The notes beneath the pieces were generated by a model that was not told the origin of the DNA, made no database searches, and worked only from the letters and a program-made list of their open reading frames with translations. A program made the translations under genes and the position numbers. Positions 5,578-8,695 of a stretch of DNA of 8,695 bases are shown one piece after another (within the stretch, counting starts at the first letter, position 1; each line of letters opens with the position of its first letter). This DNA is from Isoptericola sp042668085 (GTDB lineage Bacteria > Actinomycetota > Actinomycetes > Actinomycetales > Cellulomonadaceae), in the NCBI RefSeq assembly GCF_042668085.1, contig NZ_JBHVBO010000172.1, positions 1-8,695 of the forward strand, read 5' to 3'.

Positions 5578-6626
5578 GCGAGAACCAGAACCCCCAGGGC
5601 CCGTCCCGCGACGTGGCCCGGCACGACGGCGACGGCACCGTCGCCCAGGCCGACCGCTTCGCGGACCCCGGCGTCCCCACGCACCACCCGCGCCTGACGG
5701 ACACGGACCCGAAGGCGGCCAAGCGCAACGAGCGGATCATCGCGATCCTCTTCGCCGTGTCGTGCCTCGGCACGATCGGCTCCGTCGTGGCCTACTTCGC
5801 CGTCCGCCCGGACGGCACCACGCCCGGCGTGCGCCTCTCGACGGTGCTGCTCGGCGTCGCGATCGCGATCTCCCTGTTCGGCATCGGCTTCGCGGCCGTG
5901 CACTGGGCCAAGACCCTGATGTCGGGCAAGGAGTACGTCGAGGAGCGGCACTCGAGCAGCAGCTCCGAGGAGGTCCGCGGGGTCGTCCAGCAGCAGTTCA
6001 AGGACGGTCTGGACGACTCCGGCATCGCCCGTCGTCCGGTCCTCAAGGGCGCGGTCGTCTCGGCGCTCGCCCTCTTCCCGCTGACCATCGCCGTGCCGCT
6101 CGTCTCGAGCGTCGGCGGCGACTGGAACGTCGGCAAGTTCCGGCACACGCTCTGGAAGAAGGGCACGCGCCTCGCCTACGACCCGTCGGGTCGCCCGATC
6201 AAGGCGTCGGACCTCACGGTCGGCTCGGTCGCGCACGTCATCCCCGACGTGCCCGCCGAGGAGCGCGAGTCGCACGAGTGGATCACGGAGAAGGCCAAGG
6301 CCGTCGTCCTCCTGGTCCGCATGGACCCGCGCGACCACAAGCGCGACCACCGCGAGGGCGCCTCGTACGACGGCATCGTCGCGTACTCGAAGATCTGCAC
6401 CCACGTGGGGTGCCCGGTCGCCCTGTACGAGCAGCAGACGCACCACCTGCTGTGCCCCTGCCACCAGTCGACGTTCGACATCTCCGACGGCTCCAAGGTG
6501 GTCTTCGGACCCGCCAAGCGCCCGCTGCCCCAGCTGCCCATCACCGTCGACGACGAGGGGTATCTTGTGGCTGAGGACGACTTCAACGAGCCCGTCGGCC
6601 CGAGCTACTGGGAGCGCCTGAAGTGA
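5574..6626 (+). CDS. qcrA: Rieske iron-sulfur subunit of the cytochrome bc1 complex
   Basis: Carries the [2Fe-2S] centre that takes the first electron from menaquinol at the Qo site. The 350-residue protein has a hydrophilic N-terminus (1-53), three hydrophobic segments (about 54-76, 87-109, 158-180), and a C-terminal Rieske domain. Three segments, rather than one, is the known actinobacterial form. Box I is CTHVGC (275-280) and box II is CPCHQS (294-299). By family rule C275, H277, C294 and H297 hold the cluster, and C280-C296 form the stabilising disulfide. Gln replaces the Gly that many mitochondrial relatives have in box II. The GTG start at 5574 lies within the qcrC stop (GTGA), with GGAG ten bases upstream (5560-5563). 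An in-frame open stretch upstream runs inside qcrC and is not coding. The stop overlaps qcrB in the same way. Confidence 0.97.
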   Translation: MSENQNPQGPSRDVARHDGDGTVAQADRFADPGVPTHHPRLTDTDPKAAKRNERIIAILFAVSCLGTIGSVVAYFAVRPDGTTPGVRLSTVLLGVAIAISLFGIGFAAVHWAKTLMSGKEYVEERHSSSSSEEVRGVVQQQFKDGLDDSGIARRPVLKGAVVSALALFPLTIAVPLVSSVGGDWNVGKFRHTLWKKGTRLAYDPSGRPIKASDLTVGSVAHVIPDVPAEERESHEWITEKAKAVVLLVRMDPRDHKRDHREGASYDGIVAYSKICTHVGCPVALYEQQTHHLLCPCHQSTFDISDGSKVVFGPAKRPLPQLPITVDDEGYLVAEDDFNEPVGPSYWERLK

Positions 6627-8326
6627 GCACCACGACCACTCCCCCCACCGCGGCGGAGCCGACCACCGTGATCGGCAAGTCCGCCGACTACCTCGACCAG
6701 CGGACCAAGGTCGGCGTGCTCGCGAAGCAGCTCGTCCGCAAGGTCTTCCCGGACCACTGGTCCTTCATGCTCGGCGAGATCGCGCTGTTCTCGTTCGTCG
6801 TGCTCCTCATCTCCGGCGTGTTCCTGGCGATGTTCTTCGACCCGTCGATGGCTCTCGTCACGCACCACGGCGCGCCGGCGACCATGGACGGCCAGCTCAT
6901 GTCCACCGCCTTCTCCTCGACGCTCAACATGTCGTTCGAGGTGCGCGGCGGTCTGCTCATGCGGCAGATCCACCACTGGTCGGCGCTGATCTTCGTCGCC
7001 GGCATCGTGGTGCACATGATGCGCGTCTTCTTCACCGGCGCGTTCCGCAAGCCCCGTGAGCTGAACTGGCTCGTCGGCACGCTGCTGCTGATCTGCAGCC
7101 TGCTCGCCGGCTTCTCCGGCTACTCGCTCCCGGACGACGTGCTCTCCGGCAACGGCCTGCGCATCACCGACGGCGTCGTGAAGTCGATCCCGATCATCGG
7201 GTCCTATCTCTCGTACTTCATCTTCGGCGGCGAGTTCCCGGGCGAGCACATCATCCCGCGCCTGTTCACGGTGCACATCCTGCTGGTGCCCGCGCTGATC
7301 CTCGCCCTCGTGGGCGTGCACCTGTTCCTCATGGTGCTCAACAAGCACACCCAGTACCCGGGCGGCGGCCGCACCGACAAGAACGTCGTCGGCTACCCCG
7401 CGGTGCCGGCGTTCGCCACGAAGATGGGCGGCAACTTCTTCATCATCTTCGGCGTGCTGGCCCTCATGGGCGGCACGATGGCGATCAACAACGTCTGGAA
7501 CTACGGCCCGTACGACCCGTCACCGGTGTCCGCGGGTGCCCAGCCGGACTGGTACATGCTGTTCCTCGAGGGATCGCTGCGCCTCATGCCGGGCCAGACC
7601 GAGATCGTCACGTGGGGCGGCTACACCCTCTCGCTGAACATCCTCGTGCCTGCGGTCATCATCCCGGGCCTGCTGTTCACGTTCCTGTTCGTGTACCCGT
7701 TCGTCGAGGCGAAGGTGACCGGCGACCACCGCGAGCACCACGTGCTCGACCGCCCGCGCAACGTCCCGACCCGCACGGGCCTCGGCGTCGCGTTCCTCAC
7801 GGCCTTCGTGATCCTGGCGCTGGCGGGTTCGAACGACCTCATCGCGACGCACTTCGCCCTGTCGATCAACACGATCACCTGGGTCTTCCGGATCCTGTTC
7901 TTCGTCGGCCCGGTCTTCGCGTTCTGGGTCACGAAGCGGATCTGCCTGGGCCTGCAGCGCAAGGACCGCGAGCTGGTGCTGCACGGTCACGAGACCGGTC
8001 GCATCGTGCGGTTCGCCAACGGCGAGTACATCGAGGTCCACCGCCCGCTCGACGAGCAGGAGCGCTGGCTGCGCGTCAACTACGAGGCGCACCGGCCCCT
8101 GGAGATCGAGCCCGCGACCGACGCCCGCGGCGTCAAGCGCAAGGGCTACAAGAAGGACAAGCGCTGGCAGAAGCTGTCGCAGTTCTTCTACGAGGACCGG
8201 GTGGAGCCCGTGACCCCGGCCGAGCTGGCCGCGGCGCACGCCCACGGCGAGCACGACGAGCTCGAGCCCGCCCACGACACCCCCGAGCTGGTCTCGGGGT
8301 CTGGCACCGTCGAGCGGGAGCACTGA
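6623..8326 (+). CDS. qcrB: Cytochrome b subunit of the cytochrome bc1 complex
   Basis: Membrane core of complex III, holding hemes bL and bH and the quinol sites. The 567-residue protein has about eight hydrophobic segments between residues 52 and 440. The probable heme ligands are H117 and H131 (14 apart) in the second segment and H218 and H233 (15 apart) in the fourth; the one-residue wider second spacing resembles b6f-type proteins. GYSLPDDVLSGNGLR (166-180) follows the third segment. PDWY (308-311) stands where mitochondrial proteins have PEWY, and E316 follows in the Qo region. Residues from about 441 form a charged cytoplasmic tail ending in a His/Glu-rich stretch, as in other actinobacterial QcrB. 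The GTG start lies in the qcrA stop (GTGA), with GGGAG eight bases upstream (6610-6614). It is the last gene of the operon before a strong hairpin. Confidence 0.98.
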   Translation: MSTTTTPPTAAEPTTVIGKSADYLDQRTKVGVLAKQLVRKVFPDHWSFMLGEIALFSFVVLLISGVFLAMFFDPSMALVTHHGAPATMDGQLMSTAFSSTLNMSFEVRGGLLMRQIHHWSALIFVAGIVVHMMRVFFTGAFRKPRELNWLVGTLLLICSLLAGFSGYSLPDDVLSGNGLRITDGVVKSIPIIGSYLSYFIFGGEFPGEHIIPRLFTVHILLVPALILALVGVHLFLMVLNKHTQYPGGGRTDKNVVGYPAVPAFATKMGGNFFIIFGVLALMGGTMAINNVWNYGPYDPSPVSAGAQPDWYMLFLEGSLRLMPGQTEIVTWGGYTLSLNILVPAVIIPGLLFTFLFVYPFVEAKVTGDHREHHVLDRPRNVPTRTGLGVAFLTAFVILALAGSNDLIATHFALSINTITWVFRILFFVGPVFAFWVTKRICLGLQRKDRELVLHGHETGRIVRFANGEYIEVHRPLDEQERWLRVNYEAHRPLEIEPATDARGVKRKGYKKDKRWQKLSQFFYEDRVEPVTPAELAAAHAHGEHDELEPAHDTPELVSGSGTVEREH

Positions 8327-8344
8327 GTCTCCTGCAGGCTGGAC

Positions 8345-8398
8345 CGATGGCCCGCGTACCCCTCCCCCGATCCGTCGGGCGGGGTGCGCGGGCCGTCG
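8345..8398 (+). terminator. Strong hairpin terminator after qcrB
   Basis: Bases 8345-8362 pair with 8381-8398 along 18 positions, all Watson-Crick except two G-U pairs, and a nested CCCGA/TCGGG stem (8366-8370 with 8375-8379) fills the loop. It begins 19 bases after the qcrB stop. No T tract follows, as is common in high-GC actinobacteria. It would end the ctaE-qcrCAB transcript and separate it from the dismutase gene. Confidence 0.75.
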
Positions 8399-8432
8399 TC
8401 GTCCCCGGCACGTGAGAGCGGCCGGAGACCCA

Positions 8433-8444
8433 GTCGTCGACGAC
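8433..8444. promoter_or_regulatory. 12-base perfect palindrome upstream of the dismutase gene
   Basis: GTCGTCGACGAC is self-complementary over 12 bases and lies 53 bases before the dismutase ATG, between the terminator hairpin and the ribosome site. This is a plausible operator position, though GTC/GAC-rich palindromes arise easily in such DNA. The binding protein is unknown. Confidence 0.3.
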
Positions 8445-8467
8445 GTCCCCATCGCACGCCGGTACGA

Positions 8468-8478
8468 CGTGCGGCACG
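8468..8478. promoter_or_regulatory. Short inverted repeat CGTGCGGCACG in the dismutase leader
   Basis: CGTGC and GCACG flank a single G, ending five bases before the GGAGG of the dismutase ribosome site. It is too tight for an RNA hairpin, so a DNA-binding site overlapping the leader is the more natural reading. No recognised motif is matched. Confidence 0.25.
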
Positions 8479-8497
8479 CAACCGGAGGTATCTCAGC

Positions 8498-8695
8498 ATG
8501 GCTGTCTACACGCTTCCTGACCTGCCCTACGACTACAGCGCCCTCGAGCCGCACATCAGCGGCAAGATCATGGAGCTGCACCATGACAAGCACCACGCCA
8601 CCTACGTCACCGGCGCCAACACCGCCCTGGAGAAGCTCGCCGAGGCCCGCGAGTCCGGCGACAACGCCGCGGTGAACCTGCACGAGAAGAACCTC
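8498..8695 (+). CDS. Superoxide dismutase (Mn/Fe family), 5' part, cut by the window end
   Basis: Converts superoxide to hydrogen peroxide and oxygen in the cytoplasm. Only the first 66 residues are present, and the frame is open at the window edge. The N-terminus follows the family closely: YTLPDLPYDYSALEPHIS, then MELHHDKHHATYV, with the first metal ligand at H28 and the second-shell H32 and Y36. The remaining metal ligands lie outside the window, so Mn versus Fe cannot be decided; Mn is common in relatives. The ATG has a strong GGAGG (8484-8488) nine bases upstream, unlike the candidate leaderless genes in this window. It follows the qcrB terminator and probably has its own promoter, which I could not define. 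Confidence 0.96.
   Translation, partial: MAVYTLPDLPYDYSALEPHISGKIMELHHDKHHATYVTGANTALEKLAEARESGDNAAVNLHEKNL

Noticed and set aside
4881..6464. 527-residue minus-strand open frame opposite qcrC and qcrA
   Set aside because: It is a high-GC antisense shadow: composition is biased to Arg, Asp, Val and Ala and there is no recognisable domain, while the plus strand holds clear cytochrome and Rieske motifs.
8436..8468. GTCGAC and TACGAC as -35 and -10 of the dismutase gene
   Set aside because: The spacing is 21 bases and TACGAC lacks the final T of the -10 pattern.
7520..8683. 387-residue minus-strand open frame opposite qcrB and the dismutase start
   Set aside because: It covers two confident plus-strand genes and a terminator hairpin, which a real gene would not be expected to do. 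Its composition is that of a shadow.
1..8695. CRISPR arrays, tRNA genes, insertion sequences or phage-like genes
   Set aside because: I searched by eye for regular repeats, tRNA-like stems and transposase or integrase motifs and saw none; the window is core housekeeping DNA.

Overview
This window reads as a housekeeping segment from a high-GC actinobacterium. It is probably close to the Cellulomonadaceae/Micrococcales, but that placement rests on general protein character and not on a marker gene. The evidence for Actinobacteria is a cytochrome bc1 complex with a membrane-anchored di-heme cytochrome c, a Rieske protein with a long three-segment membrane region, a cytochrome b with a long hydrophilic C-terminal tail, and a short (about 214 aa) oxidase subunit III directly upstream. 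Base composition is strongly GC-biased, with frequent GTG starts. I saw no mobile element, CRISPR array, tRNA, rRNA or phage gene.

Layout from left to right. A plus-strand gene (80-1888) encodes a fusion of a DEDDh 3'-5' exonuclease with the N-terminal half of UvrC: GIY-YIG nuclease, four-cysteine cluster and UVR helices. It overlaps by 7 bases a small gene (1882-2163) for a stand-alone Lrp/AsnC ligand-binding (RAM) domain. Convergent to these on the minus strand are trpD (2203-3270, anthranilate phosphoribosyltransferase) and, upstream of it, a single-domain response-regulator-like protein (3332-3808, TTG start). A 277-base divergent intergenic region (3809-4085) separates this pair from a plus-strand respiratory cluster: ctaE (4086-4730), qcrC (4798-5577), qcrA (5574-6626) and qcrB (6623-8326). 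The last three are joined by GTGA stop/start overlaps. A strong hairpin (8345-8398) closes the cluster. A superoxide dismutase gene begins at 8498 and is cut by the window end.

How the genes work together. QcrC, QcrA and QcrB form the menaquinol-oxidising bc1 complex, and CtaE belongs to the aa3 oxidase that receives its electrons in the actinobacterial III-IV supercomplex. The di-heme QcrC replaces a soluble cytochrome c. Superoxide dismutase fits downstream of a respiratory locus, but it has its own leader and is probably a separate transcript. The order exonuclease/UvrC-like, trpD (opposite strand), ctaE-qcrCAB matches, from memory, the M. tuberculosis order Rv2191-Rv2192c-Rv2193-2196. The Lrp-domain gene and the receiver gene look like additions to that core.

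I do not see a clearly new biological system. The most useful non-routine signals are three starts that look leaderless (a -10-like hexamer 6-7 bases before the start and no Shine-Dalgarno), a UvrC-type four-cysteine spacing in the exonuclease fusion that predicts an iron-sulfur cluster, and a receiver domain with Arg in place of the near-invariant Lys, next to inverted repeats in the regulatory gap.
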